Source: Prevotella sp. CAG:617 (lineage in GTDB: Bacteria; Bacteroidota; Bacteroidia; Bacteroidales; Bacteroidaceae). Taken from it: DNA of 39,392 nucleotides. Under the pieces are notes generated by a model. That model searched no databases and had not been told where the DNA came from. It saw nothing but the letters and a program-made list of their open reading frames with translations. Where the stretch lies: the NCBI GenBank assembly GCA_000438115.1, contig FR903599.1:32892-72283 (forward strand), in the 5' to 3' direction. This document shows, one piece after another, positions 9,501 through 18,800 of this stretch (its first letter is position 1; the number at the start of each line of letters is the position of its first letter). The position numbers and the translations under genes are program-made.

Positions 9501-9999
9501 CACTGCTGTTACGAATTGAAGCACGATGTGCAATGGAAAGGTCGGTACCGTTGCGATAGGCATTATCAACCTTTACACTATAAAGATTGGCATTCTGGTT
9601 CTTGTCACCGTGTATGGCAATCTGCACACCGTTGTAATCCGGACAGAATACATACAAGGCACTCACAAACTCAGGTACCATAATCGTATAGCTACCATCT
9701 TCATCAGTCATTGCCGCATAACGCGGATCGGCTAAAGCCTGAACCTGCGCACCAGCCAAAGGTTCCTTGGTAGCGGCGTCATACACATAACCGGTAATTG
9801 CTTTCTTCACATAATTATCGGTAGGACGTGCAGCTGCTTTCTTTGCAGGGGCAGCCACTGCTGTTTCGGTTTCAGTGTCATCGGTTTCGTTCTGTGCAAA
9901 CATCAAACTTGCACTTGAAAACATGACTACGCAAAGACCGGCCCGTAGCACTGCCTGCATTATCTTGTCATTCATAGAATTATACATAATATTTTTCAT
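6568..9999 (-). CDS. SusC/RagA family TonB-dependent transporter (SusC-2)
   Basis: A 1143-residue outer-membrane beta-barrel that imports ligands captured by its SusD partner, powered by TonB-ExbBD. In order: a signal peptide (about residues 9-35, ending SLMFAQ); an Ala/Thr/Glu/Lys-rich linker (about 36-65); a carboxypeptidase-regulatory-like beta domain (about 67-150, ITGYVYDAATKEPLAGAQV); the plug domain (PLVVVDGVIW, then the SusC hallmark YGARGANGVLVIKTKRG near residues 260-275); and a barrel ending in an aromatic-rich strand. The plug lacks a clear EVVVTG-type TonB box. The start at 9999 lies 16 nt after the previous stop; three other Met codons within 14 residues are possible starts. The SusD gene follows 12 nt after the stop. 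Confidence 0.95.
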   Translation of the reverse strand: MKNIMYNSMNDKIMQAVLRAGLCVVMFSSASLMFAQNETDDTETETAVAAPAKKAAARPTDNYVKKAITGYVYDAATKEPLAGAQVQALADPRYAAMTDEDGSYTIMVPEFVSALYVFCPDYNGVQIAIHGDKNQNANLYSVKVDNAYRNGTDLSIAHRASIRNSSAVTIENDIENKLNASVRTITRGGMIGQGSALFIDGLNSLNANSQPLVVVDGVIWDMQYNRGTLHDGFVNSLFNIIDPEDIDDVEVIKNGTSLYGARGANGVLVIKTKRGTSQATRINVRIYGGYEMTPSTIKMMNGEQYRNYVTEYAGTTPTFEQNGRGDYTSIPFLNDDKNSFFYNLYHNNTDWSKDLYKGAFTQNYRVNVQGGDDVALYNLSLGYTKGDATAQQNDFNRLNIRFNTDINLFTNLKTALDISYVRTAYNIYDNGWASDYTGRHISAPNVLGLIQAPSISRTAHYIVYENGQNILKPSNDMSGKNYTDATNPFTFAEALGGSALPNPYWILENGEGDNKNYQEQTQFLINVAPEYKINDNWKIGDRFSYSIDRTNEKYYVPNNGVPEIYVEGLGTIQSIVSSQFAKETTLFNDFNINWNQKFGGHNFNVVGGFRFSSYTYTISSIKGYGNTSDKMPNISGGLQYKSSTGLTENWKNLAYYLMADYNYKNRYFLNAGVTMETSSRFGSETKEGIKLAGVKWGLFPTVQAAWVMSAEPWFTTTDAINYLKLNVSYTESGNDDIDSYASTSFLKNVTYLQNATGLIMSNIENPRIQWETTRRISGSVQANFLNNRLMMGVEVYRSKTDNLLTKKTVSDITGFSDMWSNDGALKNIGAEVSVNAVLLNKKDWVWQAGFSVGHYKNTITDLPEGTEMKLYALDATGKETGDPTIIKGYTSSIYGENNILTAVGKSAGVFYGYKTAGVFSTDEEAQSAGKYGYLRYPTGLADASKSYRNFQAGDVHFIDQNGDGWISEADMVEIGDPNPDIYGNFFTSLTWKNLTLDVLFKYSLGNDVFNYQRMQLESGNSTWNQTTAVVNRWTHSGQITNVPRTVDPNSSSWVNNERFSDRWIEDGSYLKLKKVRLSYRIPVSASWLQGLAVWGEANNVFTVSKYLGVDPEVSCGNSVLYQGIDAGYLPQSRNFNLGVTINL

Positions 10000-10015
10000 A
10001 AAACGGGTTCAATCA

Positions 10016-11824
10016 TTAGTCTTTGGGGACAAACCGAATCTCATAAATATTCAAAGCCATATTATCAGCCTTACTGCCCTGTGAACGCTTGGCAGGAATC
10101 GTCAAACGCAAACGCACGAACGTACGGTTGTCACTTGAACTCCATTCCAAATCAGGGATGTCGGTATAGCAATACGGCACCTCCAGATCGCTGAACAACT
10201 TAAATGTTGACACGGTATCTGTACTATACGTAAGATTAGAACTGCTGGCAAAGGTTTCGCCTGCATCATCAATCAATGTAGCAGCAACCATATTTCCTTT
10301 AGTTTCACACTCTGAACCACTGTTGGTGTTGATGTTAATCTTACTGGGCAACATCGTCACGTATACATCATATTTTCCACTGAGCAAATCAAAGACCTTC
10401 AAGTCAATTGAAGCGGCACTGGTATTACGACGTACCACGCGCAAATATTGCTTGCCCAGATAAGCTGATGCTCCGGGAACAACCGTATCAGCCGCAATTT
10501 GATCTGTATTCAAGGTCAAAACGTTGTCCTGTATATTACCACCCAAGTTCATGTTGCTGTTAGCTGCATAATACAGACTGGCATCACTTCCTTCCATGGT
10601 GATTTTAGGCTGATAAGAACCGGCAATCGTATAATTGAACTGGTCAACTTTATATACATATCCGTTACTTGCCGTATCAGGTACAACACTTCCAAATATT
10701 GGATTCACACCACCCAAATTGGTATTGTATACAACCATGTCAGTGGTGGTCAGCAAAGAATCTGCCGTTGTCATCTGCTGAATAACTGCAGCATCATCCA
10801 TATTATATACATCGTCGCCCAACTGGCCGGCACTGAAGTACATATTTGTCAGAATGGCAGCACGAGCACTTGCCTCGCTCAAACTGTCAGCATTCAAATC
10901 GGACTTGGTCTGAGTGAAAACTGCGTTTTCATCATCCCAACGGTACTTGTAACTGCTCTTGTATTTGTAAAGAGACTTTACCTTACTGATGGCATCATTC
11001 CAACCTGCATTGGTAGGCACTACCACCAAATATAAACTGTCTTCCGCAGAAATTGATGCGTTACTGCTGGTAAGAAGATCATTGGTCGTAGTATAGACGG
11101 AGTCAATATATTGGATATTTCCGTTTTCGTCCGTACCACCGGCTGTACTCATGTTCTCGTTAAACTCTTTTACATCCTGGCTGGCGATATAATCATAAAC
11201 TTCTGAAAGTTCGGGTGTATTTTCAAACAGGTCTAAGATGTTGTAACGATAAGGAGAATAACCGTCAAGGACATGCAACATACCGTTCTTTGCAGGTAAA
11301 GAAGCTAAGGTCGCATCCAACTTAACACCATTAAAAGTTCCGGTTGAAGCATTATACTCAGCCACCTTACTATTATTCATGCGCACAGTCTGCTCACCAA
11401 CGTTTGCCTCATAATTAAAATTGGCTACATGGTTCTTTACGAACTGATTAAGCACGGTATAATTACAATCTAACGCTTTTTCAGGATCTGAAGTCTTTAA
11501 TTGCTCGGCCTGTTCCAGCAGAGCCTTATACTTTGCGGCATCATAAGTACCGTTTTTAGGTGCCCACACCGTATAACGCGTTTCGCCATCCAACAGACGA
11601 TCGAAAGTAGTAGTCGTCTTACTGTCATTCTCATTGCTCATATTGACAGTCTTTTCAACTATCTCCTTAAAGTCGGACAGTTCCTGAGTAGATGCAATTG
11701 TCTGCCACAATGTGGAGTTTGATCCACTTCCCACTACGTCAAAGTGGTCGTCAGAGCAGGAATTAAATCCTGCCATGACGAATGCACCAAGCATTAAAGC
11801 CACTAATTTATTATTATTATTCAT
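10016..11824 (-). CDS. Fasciclin-domain (FAS1) lipoprotein, FAS1-C
   Basis: A 602-residue predicted surface lipoprotein: signal peptide MNNNNKLVALMLGAF..., lipobox FNSC with Cys23, then Ser-Asp-Asp. FAS1 domains are about 140-residue folds used for adhesion or ligand binding in secreted proteins. The first spans about 37-190, with the FAS1 strand motif TRYTVWAPKNGTY near 82-94 and the closing NGMLHVLDGYSPY near 180-192. A second begins near 196 and contains SLYLVVVPTNAGWNDAI. The last about 190 residues are beta-rich with no FAS1 motif, contain LSGKYDVYVTMLP and end IYEIRFVPKD. They look like a jelly-roll or galactose-binding-type sandwich (inference). The gene sits 20 nt after FAS1-B and 16 nt before SusC-2. 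I cannot assign a ligand. Confidence 0.83.
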   Translation of the reverse strand: MNNNNKLVALMLGAFVMAGFNSCSDDHFDVVGSGSNSTLWQTIASTQELSDFKEIVEKTVNMSNENDSKTTTTFDRLLDGETRYTVWAPKNGTYDAAKYKALLEQAEQLKTSDPEKALDCNYTVLNQFVKNHVANFNYEANVGEQTVRMNNSKVAEYNASTGTFNGVKLDATLASLPAKNGMLHVLDGYSPYRYNILDLFENTPELSEVYDYIASQDVKEFNENMSTAGGTDENGNIQYIDSVYTTTNDLLTSSNASISAEDSLYLVVVPTNAGWNDAISKVKSLYKYKSSYKYRWDDENAVFTQTKSDLNADSLSEASARAAILTNMYFSAGQLGDDVYNMDDAAVIQQMTTADSLLTTTDMVVYNTNLGGVNPIFGSVVPDTASNGYVYKVDQFNYTIAGSYQPKITMEGSDASLYYAANSNMNLGGNIQDNVLTLNTDQIAADTVVPGASAYLGKQYLRVVRRNTSAASIDLKVFDLLSGKYDVYVTMLPSKININTNSGSECETKGNMVAATLIDDAGETFASSSNLTYSTDTVSTFKLFSDLEVPYCYTDIPDLEWSSSDNRTFVRLRLTIPAKRSQGSKADNMALNIYEIRFVPKD

Positions 11825-11844
11825 CGTTTTTCGAGATTTTTATT

Positions 11845-13971
11845 TTACCAAATGTCTTCCGGATCAACTCCATTGTAAATACTCTTCGGAACAATTTCGA
11901 AATAGTCAACAAAGAACTCTGACGTCGGGTCATTCAAACAGGTCTTAAAGCGTAAGTAATACTGTACGCCTGCTTTCATGTCGGCTGTTCCGATAATCTT
12001 TCTCATACAAGGTGTACTATAACCACTGATGTCATCACGAAGAGGTGAATCACCCTTACCATTACATACCGTTATGTAATAAGGAGCCTTCATCCATCCC
12101 TGGTTACGAATATTCTTGTCATTCTGAATAATATCGTTTTCATCCGTTGCATCAGCATCGGCCACCCATGAGATACTGTTACGGAACTCCTGAGTTGCAC
12201 CTACACGCAAATCAACAGGCAGACCAGTCGGTTTCATATTATTATATTCGCCGAAATAAATCTGGGCCATACCACGGTTCGGGTTATTAGAAGTACCCAT
12301 TCTGATTTCGTACGTACCATCAACAGGTACAGGGGGTAATTTCAGCGTAAAGTCGAACAGTCCGGCAAAAAGAAACTCATCACCCTGATAGTCACGCCAA
12401 CCGGCAGATCCGGTATTAATCAGATAGGTAACATTTGTCTCTTCAGACTCATCGATGATGTTATCAAAGAATCCAACCGGGAATACCTCATAGTTGTATG
12501 TTCCCTTATACTTTTTGCCACGCAAATTGTTGGAGATAAGCTCCGGCAACATAGCAACCAAATCAATACGCAGACGATCGTTCAAGACTCTATTTTTCAC
12601 ATCCCAGTCATACATCAACAACTTGTCACCGGTACTAATGGGGAAATACATACCGTTGCTCGCATTGTTGTCGTATTCTCCATTGTCTGCAGAAATCAAC
12701 AGACCAGGTACAACATTTCTAACTTCCTGATAATCGCCGTCACGCTCATCATTATACTCACTCTTACGATTCAAATAAATTTCATGCTCGCCACTGGGCA
12801 CCTGAAGTGTCTTCAGCAGATAGCGATCCTGACCTGCAGTACAATAATAATCCCATACGTCTACTGAGAAATTCTGCAACTGCGGATTAACTGCATCACT
12901 ACCCCAGCTATAACCATACTCATTATAGTGGCGCACCAAATCGTTATAAGCAAAACGTCCGGGCAAAAGGTGGTAAGCCACATAACGGTTAATTGCATTT
13001 GTAGCAGCCTTATAATTACCTTCTTCTGCAGTTCCATAAACGCTCTCAGCCTTAACCTTCAGTGCAGCAAGTATTTCTTTCTTCGTATCATCAGACAATT
13101 CTCCATCAGGAATGGTGATACCCAATGCACGAGCATAGACATCGTCAGTTTCGCTAAACAAAGTATATCCCAGATAACGACGCTGCGGAATAGCGAACTT
13201 CGTGTTTGGCTGTGAAGAAATTACCTGAGTCTCATACTCTTCATGGTCTGTCTCTTCATATTCGTGGTCATAATCGGTATTATCAATGGTGGTGTACCAT
13301 CCAGTCAACTCCAGCAAATATGCCATTACTCGCATATTTCCAGCTTCTGCTACCAATTCAGACACAGAACTGGTTGAGGGAGAAATAACTGCATTAACCG
13401 TATGAATATAACCATTTGAAGTCTTGATATTCCAAGAAGTCAATTTTGAAGTACCATTAATGTAAATTCCCTTATCAGTTGTATCACGCTTTACTGTCAA
13501 CTGACGGTCTGCCAAATTGGACAAAGGAAGTGAACCGTCTGTCTGGAAATTTGAATACGTATAAGCTGTAGACGTACCATTATCAATAATACAAGAATAA
13601 GCAATCTGCTTCATTTCATCATAAGAAAGATAATGTACATCAGTCGTATCCTTATGCAAAGTTTTTACGTACTCTGCCACAGCGGAATCATTCGGAAGGA
13701 AGCAGGTATAATTACCATACGCTGCCAACACACTTGATAAAGGAGATGCATCGGTTTTTTCTCCAAGTTTTACCTGTCTGAAGATGTAAGCCATTGAAGA
13801 ATATTCCGGCACAGAATCTATATACTCAAAGATTGACTGCTCGGTTGCTGTGAACATGTTGGAAGTGTCCACTTCATCCTTACAGCTGTTCATTCCGAAC
13901 AGAACACCCAATAAGAGCAAACTGCCCAAGCATCGGGTAACCAGTTTATTTATAGAAAACTTGTTGTTCAT
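11845..13971 (-). CDS. Fasciclin-domain (FAS1) lipoprotein, FAS1-B
   Basis: A 708-residue predicted surface lipoprotein: signal peptide, lipobox GMNSC with Cys30, then Lys-Asp-Glu, a charge pattern like the Bacteroidetes lipoprotein export signal. FAS1 module one covers about 45-198 (NYTCFLPNDSAVAEYV near 87-102, closing SNGYIHTVNAVISP). A second, diverged module begins near 202 (SVSELVAEAGNMRVMAYLLE); it has a KFAIPQRRYLGYTLF strand and a long insertion, and ends around LISADNGEYDNN. The C-terminal about 250 residues form a beta-rich region with VDGTYEIRMGTSNN and an ending FFVDYFEIVPKS. That ending parallels the end of FAS1-C, so the two proteins may share architecture and ancestry. The gene lies 12 nt after SusD-1 and 20 nt before FAS1-C. 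Its exact function is unknown. Confidence 0.82.
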   Translation of the reverse strand: MNNKFSINKLVTRCLGSLLLLGVLFGMNSCKDEVDTSNMFTATEQSIFEYIDSVPEYSSMAYIFRQVKLGEKTDASPLSSVLAAYGNYTCFLPNDSAVAEYVKTLHKDTTDVHYLSYDEMKQIAYSCIIDNGTSTAYTYSNFQTDGSLPLSNLADRQLTVKRDTTDKGIYINGTSKLTSWNIKTSNGYIHTVNAVISPSTSSVSELVAEAGNMRVMAYLLELTGWYTTIDNTDYDHEYEETDHEEYETQVISSQPNTKFAIPQRRYLGYTLFSETDDVYARALGITIPDGELSDDTKKEILAALKVKAESVYGTAEEGNYKAATNAINRYVAYHLLPGRFAYNDLVRHYNEYGYSWGSDAVNPQLQNFSVDVWDYYCTAGQDRYLLKTLQVPSGEHEIYLNRKSEYNDERDGDYQEVRNVVPGLLISADNGEYDNNASNGMYFPISTGDKLLMYDWDVKNRVLNDRLRIDLVAMLPELISNNLRGKKYKGTYNYEVFPVGFFDNIIDESEETNVTYLINTGSAGWRDYQGDEFLFAGLFDFTLKLPPVPVDGTYEIRMGTSNNPNRGMAQIYFGEYNNMKPTGLPVDLRVGATQEFRNSISWVADADATDENDIIQNDKNIRNQGWMKAPYYITVCNGKGDSPLRDDISGYSTPCMRKIIGTADMKAGVQYYLRFKTCLNDPTSEFFVDYFEIVPKSIYNGVDPEDIW

Positions 13972-13983
13972 TTTAGCTGATTT

Positions 13984-15789
13984 TTAATTGTTTACCCATA
14001 TAGGATTTTGTTCCAAATTCTCGTTAGCCTTCAATTCTTCTGAATAAACAGGATTATAGAAAGACATCATCTCAGCCAACTGAGCACTTACTGCCTTAGT
14101 TGCGCCCATCAGCTCGAGTGCACCCGACGTTGAATTATCAGCTTCGGCCATACGGACCAAATCGAACCAACGCTTTCCTTCGGCCACGAACTCACGCTGA
14201 CGCTCAGCATACACGTAATTCAACATTGTTGCCTGATCTGGCACATTAGCATCTGACAGGTTATCGACATAATTGTCAGTCATCCACGCAATGTAGTTAG
14301 GATCAGTCGAAGTCTTGCTGGCTCCAGGATTGTTACGCTTAAACAACTCTACTACAAGTTTGAAGGCCTTACGCATGGTTGCCTTATCAGAGGCCTGGCG
14401 TACAAGAGCTTCAGCCTGAATCATCATCACATCAGAGAGGCGATAAATTATAAAGTTAGGATCGAGTTGAGAACGCATTGAATAATCAGCTCCCTCTGAC
14501 ATATCCGTATAATCCTGAAGTGAAACGTTATTAGCAATTCCCTTAGTCAATACATAGGTATTGCTCTCACCCTTTGTCATACGAACCGTTTCTGCCGCGC
14601 GGATATCGGTTTTTCCAAATCCGGTTGAAGGATTCAAACTACCAATAGAACCATACAAACCAGAAGCGACCTTCATCGTACTGATTGATGAGAATGCGTC
14701 AGACTTAATATAGTTTGTAATTGCGCTATTCGACTGATTCGTAGCATCGTACTGAAGCTCGAATATACTTTCTAGCGAATTCCTTGTACCAAAGATATAA
14801 GAATAGGGCATATCCAAATTACCATCACCGGTCGAATTTTGCTGATACAAAGGATAGTCGGAAACACGATCAACCTCACCGGTAATCGGATTCTTATTCT
14901 CCTTATTGTACTCCTCATTCATCAAATCGATGACTTTCTGAGAATAATCTACGGCAGCCTGCAAGTCAGCCTTCACGATAGAATCGGCTTTGGTTACCAC
15001 ATTGATTCCGTTAAAGAGTGAATCCTTGATGTAACCGGCGCTGGCCTTGTCTGTCGCATGTTTCAACATACAAGCTCTCCACAAGCGCATGTCAGCAAGC
15101 AAAGCATAAATTGCTTTTTCCGTGATGCGGCCCTTGTTGTATACAGAATTACCCAAATTGCGCTGAGGAGTATTCTTTACACCCTCCACATCATTAATCA
15201 TGCTAGACAAGATGATTACGCCATCTGTTTGCGGCAACTGGCTTTCAGCACTCATTGCTTCCTCGTCAGTACTGATTGACTTAGTTACAAAAGGTACGTT
15301 ACGATAAGCACGAACCAAATAGAAATAAGTCAAAGCTCGCATTGCCACAGCTTCGGATTTGTAAGCATTCCATACGCTGGATGTCAAACTTACATCCTTC
15401 TTAGAATCATACAATTCCTGTCCGTGCTCAATTACTTTATTACAATAATTGATTTCCGTATAAAACGGAGCCCAGTCAAACATGCTTTCAGTGGGACGCA
15501 AAATTCCAGCCTGCAAATTACTGATAGAGGTATTGCTGGCATCACTCAACGCAGCATTATCCGTGGCACGGAACTCGCCCCAATCGTATATGCGGCTTGT
15601 AATGTCGCTCTTCGCCATCTGATAATAGCAAGCCGCCAATCCACTCTCCAAATCATTTCTATCCTGCCAGAACTCCTGTTCGGTAATCTTATCTGTTGGA
15701 TAGAGCGTAAGGAAGTCTTCGCAGGAAGTCAAACTCATCAGAGAAACGACTCCTGACATCAATATGATATTTCTTACAATTTTTTTCAT
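13984..15789 (-). CDS. RagB/SusD family outer-membrane lipoprotein (SusD-1)
   Basis: A 601-residue SusD-type surface lipoprotein. The signal peptide MKKIVRNIILMSGVVSLMS ends at lipobox LTSC (Cys23), then EDFLTLYPTDKITEQEFW, the classic N-terminal SusD sequence pattern. Family features follow: helical repeats including SEAVAMRALTYFYLVRAYRNVPFV (residues about 145-170), IYRLSDVMMIQAEALVR, and the C-terminal block YAERQREFVAEGKRWFDLVRMAE. The length is normal for the family. It should bind the ligand at the surface and deliver it to SusC-1, whose gene ends 12 nt upstream. FAS1-B starts 12 nt downstream, so all three are almost certainly on one transcript. The substrate cannot be read from the sequence. 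Confidence 0.95.
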   Translation of the reverse strand: MKKIVRNIILMSGVVSLMSLTSCEDFLTLYPTDKITEQEFWQDRNDLESGLAACYYQMAKSDITSRIYDWGEFRATDNAALSDASNTSISNLQAGILRPTESMFDWAPFYTEINYCNKVIEHGQELYDSKKDVSLTSSVWNAYKSEAVAMRALTYFYLVRAYRNVPFVTKSISTDEEAMSAESQLPQTDGVIILSSMINDVEGVKNTPQRNLGNSVYNKGRITEKAIYALLADMRLWRACMLKHATDKASAGYIKDSLFNGINVVTKADSIVKADLQAAVDYSQKVIDLMNEEYNKENKNPITGEVDRVSDYPLYQQNSTGDGNLDMPYSYIFGTRNSLESIFELQYDATNQSNSAITNYIKSDAFSSISTMKVASGLYGSIGSLNPSTGFGKTDIRAAETVRMTKGESNTYVLTKGIANNVSLQDYTDMSEGADYSMRSQLDPNFIIYRLSDVMMIQAEALVRQASDKATMRKAFKLVVELFKRNNPGASKTSTDPNYIAWMTDNYVDNLSDANVPDQATMLNYVYAERQREFVAEGKRWFDLVRMAEADNSTSGALELMGATKAVSAQLAEMMSFYNPVYSEELKANENLEQNPIWVNN

Positions 15790-15801
15790 TGTTTTTATCT
15801 A

Positions 15802-18800
15802 TTAGAATCCAACATTCAAGCTAAGCGTAAATGAGCGCGAACGCGGAGTTTGTGCATCATCAATGGTAGGACCATAACCTGACTGAGAATGATCAGGGTC
15901 TGTACCACTATATTTAGACCAGAAAATCAAGTTGTTACCAGATGCAGAAATATTCAACTGACGAAGTCCGTACTTCTTCAAGAATTTTTCTGGAACGCGA
16001 TAAGACAACTGTAAATATTGGAAACGGAGATAGTCACCTGAAGATACGTAACGGTCACTTGCCAAAGCGTTGTAAACATTACCATCAGCAGCTGCGCTGT
16101 TTAAAGCGCGCGGCATATCGGTTCTATCGCCATTTTTGCGCCAACGAGCATTTACTGAAGTAGCCTGATTACGGTTGTACATCATGTCCTCAGCCTTCAT
16201 CAAAGCCATGTTCACGATCTTATTACCGATACGGAAGTTGAAGTTAGTCTTCAAGGTCCAACGGCCATACTTAAAGTCAAATCCGAAACCACCACTGATT
16301 TTCGGGTTAGAGCTACCCAAATATACAATATCCAATTCGTTAATCTGACCATCGTGGTTGATATCTTCATAGATTGCATCACCACCCTGGAATTCATAAT
16401 TTACACCGCCATAGTTGAATATCATGTGACGGGGATTACCGTTGGCATCATAAATAATGTTACCGTTGGCGTCACGAGCTACCGGACAGGTATAATTATC
16501 ACCTCTTGCCTCAGCTGCTGCTGCGGTATTAGTATAATCTGTGTTCTTACCATATCCGCTGTGATCGTAGTCGAAACGATAAACGCCCTTGTAACGGAAT
16601 CCATAAATACCACCCAAAGCATTACCAATCTGAACACGACTCAGATAGTTCTCATTGGTATAGTTGAATTCTGCATTCATACTTGCCAACACGGTGGGAT
16701 CCATCTCATTAATACGGTTGATATTCTGTGCGACGTTAGCACGAACAACCATTGAGAACTTACCTATTTTGCAAATATCATTGGTATTGAAGAACAACTC
16801 CCATCCCTTGTTTTCCATCTCACCGACATTCGCCCATGACAATGAAGAGAAACCGGTTGAAGAAGGAATCTTACGATTCTGCATTAACAAGTCGGTTGTT
16901 TTCTTATCATACACGTTGAAGTCAAACTGCAACATTTCTTCGAAGAAGTTCAAGTTTACACCAACGTTCCATGACTTTGATTTTTCCCAACGAATCATCT
17001 CCAAGCGAAGGTTGTCCGGAGCAATAGCACCCCAAAGGATGTTGTTTGAACCGTAGTTTCCTATTGAAGAATAATTGTTGTACATCAATCCTTCTGAACT
17101 CAGAGTGTTACCATTGACACCCCAACCTCCACGGATACCAAAAGTACTGATGACTTTACGCAACGGCTGGAAGAACGTTTCATCGCTCATGTTCCAACGT
17201 CCGGAAATACCTGGGAAATAACCCCATTTGTTTCCTTTACCGTAACGCGTACTTCCATCGGCACGGATCGTCAGGTCGACAATATACTTAGAACTGTAAG
17301 CATAGTGCAAAGATCCAATGTAGTTCATTGAGTGACCTTTTCCGGTAGAGGTCCACATATTGCGAACATATGCGTCAACTAATGCATCGGTACCGCCCAC
17401 TACACCAGACTGTGAAAGATACTGACTGATGCTGTTGTTTGTATCCAACTCGAAACGGCCCAAAACCTGCAACTGATGCTTTTCGTTCTCGAAATGAGGA
17501 CGGAACAACAAGGTATGTTTTGTACGGAAGTCAAAGGTCTTCTGCTCTGTATTACCAGCCATGTCGATACCTCCATCCACATACCATGAATTTGAAACCA
17601 AGGTTCCTGGATAGTAGTTATTGTTGGTCTTTGTAAATGCATTCAGATAAACCTCACCGGTATAATCCAACTGGGTTTCAGAAGCGTCCTTACCCAAGAA
17701 CTTGTATTCAATTGAGAACTGTGGGTTGATGGTATAAGTAGACTCTTTTTCCCATGAAAGGTTAGCAATTGCCACGGGGTTACCGTTGCTTACCATATCA
17801 CTCAAATACTTTGAGGAATAACCGTCACTAACATTACCATAGTCAGCTGCAGTCGGGAACATCTTGAAATATTCATCGGTTTCACGATAGTATCCTACGC
17901 CATCTGCTGTTGGTACATATTCATTACGATATACTGCCATATTAGGCATTGCCTGATAAGCACGTGCCAAGATGTCACCATAGTTCTTAACATTCTTCGT
18001 GTAGTTCATACGGAATGTTGTAGAGAACTTGATACGGTCTGACACATAGTAGTCCAATGCCAAAGATGTGGTAAAACGATCAAGTACCTGCTTAATAATG
18101 GTACCCGTTTCGTGGTCATAGCTTCCTGAAATACGGAACAAGGCTTTTTCACCACCACCACTCAATGTTACATTATAATTATGTGCCTGACCGAACTGAG
18201 TAACCTCGTCGATCCAATCAGTATTTTTATTAAAGTTTCCGTAATAAGCCGTACGGTCACGATTATAAGCCAACTCAACGATATCGGCAGCATAGTCACT
18301 CTGCTTGGGGTTGAAATATGCTTGCTTCAACATCATGGTATACTCATCACCGGAAAGCATGTCCATTCCTTCCGGCTGCCATGAGCCCGTAAACTTATAT
18401 GAGAAATTCACGCGTGTCTTTCCACGAGAACCACGGCGCGTCTTGATTTCCAATACACCGTTAGCTCCTCGTGCTCCCCAAATAGCTGTTGCGGCAGCAT
18501 CCTTCAACACGTTGATTTCACCGATATCTTCCGGATTGACCTGCAAAAGGGTTGCGAACTGCTCAGTATCATCCAAGTTGGTCAAATCAAGATCAGAATC
18601 ATCATAGTCTTCCAAAATATAGCCATCAACTACAATCAGCGGTTCCTGACTACCATTAATAGAAGAGGTACCACGCAAACGCATACTTGTACCAGAACCC
18701 AGGTTACCAGAATTAGCGACGATGTCCAAACCTGCGATCTGTCCCTGCAAGGCTTCACCTGCTGTTTCAAAAGAAAGTCCGGCCATCTCGTCCATGTTCA

